From the NCBI GenBank assembly GCA_030529365.1, contig JAUMXB010000007.1, positions 46,503 through 110,502 on the forward strand: DNA of 64,000 nucleotides, read 5' to 3'. The stretch's first letter is position 1. The number at the start of each line of letters is the position of its first letter. The stretch comes from Cardiobacteriaceae bacterium (GTDB taxonomy: Bacteria; Pseudomonadota; Gammaproteobacteria; Cardiobacteriales; Cardiobacteriaceae). Positions 63,924 through 64,000 of this stretch are shown here, piece by piece. Both the position numbers and the translations under genes were made by a program. The notes below the pieces were generated by a model, which saw nothing but the letters and a program-made list of their open reading frames with translations, made no database searches and was not told the origin of the DNA.

Positions 63924-64000
63924 TTTTTTGGGCTGTTGGTTGTGTAGGTTTTTGGGGAGCTATTGGGTGCTGGATGGGGCTTGTTGGTGGTGTGGTCGGT

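Overview
This 64 kb window reads as chromosome of a facultative gammaproteobacterium. Coding density is high and moderately GC-rich, and the gene content is gammaproteobacterial: pflB/pflA, luxS, gshA and gshB as separate genes, dacA-ybeD-lipB, rlmKL, hscC with a J-domain partner, and divergent rluD/bamD. Oxygen-independent ubiquinone genes (ubiUVT, ubiD) sit beside the oxygen-dependent hemF, which fits a life between oxic and anoxic niches. From the mix I would guess the Cardiobacteriaceae (Cardiobacterium-like). That placement is an inference; no rRNA gene is present to settle it.

Layout. 0-9.7 kb: the 5' end of proA (cut by the window edge), glycerate kinase, a relic of a VWA-domain gene, an unrecognised membrane protein, trhP, a DUF4184 protein, luxS, an NlpC/P60 hydrolase, and a cytochrome b562 / b561 / lysozyme-inhibitor-like cluster. 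9.7-14 kb: mtnN, pflB and pflA, with a miniature transposable element between the pfl genes. 14-19.6 kb: gshA and gshB on opposite strands with a toxin-antitoxin pair between them, then dacA-ybeD-lipB. 19.7-28 kb: a YgjP-type metalloprotein, argG, a nest of REP/REPIN hairpins, polA, and a LOG protein translationally coupled to TRAP transporter Q and M subunits. 28-40 kb: a SLC13-type symporter, rpsO-pnp, tRNA-Ser(GGA), two gene-poor AT-richer stretches around a stand-alone PAS protein, the ubiD / ubiUVT divergon, and mutY. 40-48 kb: a DUF2157/GDYXXLXY pair, a small secreted protein, a RarD-like permease, an Lrp/AsnC regulator, a TbpB-like lipoprotein gene bracketed by 55-bp direct repeats, a methyltransferase, and an M23 endopeptidase. 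48-64 kb: tyrS, a serine protease plus FHA-like membrane protein, dps, a Gdx/SugE exporter, dsbC, rlmKL, hemF-hscC, a J-like membrane protein, thiamine pyrophosphokinase, rluD and bamD.

How the genes connect. LuxS and MtnN together recycle S-adenosylhomocysteine. PflA activates PflB. GshA and GshB make glutathione. UbiD with UbiUVT supports ubiquinone synthesis without oxygen. YbeD and LipB flank lipoate metabolism, although lipA is not the next gene. HscC probably works with the J-like membrane protein two genes away.

The most striking non-coding signal is an intergenic element of about 85 bp, present in 19 copies. It alternates short palindromes (GAGAAAATTTCTC-like and AATAAGCGCTTATT-like) about 15-16 bp apart, so the two AAGCGCTT cores are about 31 bp apart, and ends in a GGTAAAAA..ACTATTTTTA tail. 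It is absent from 28.1 to 40.3 kb. I do not recognise it as a named repeat family. Two families of miniature inverted-repeat elements (two 210-bp copies with TA flanks; one 234-bp copy with 19-bp perfect ends and a 9-bp target duplication) share an internal GC-rich module.
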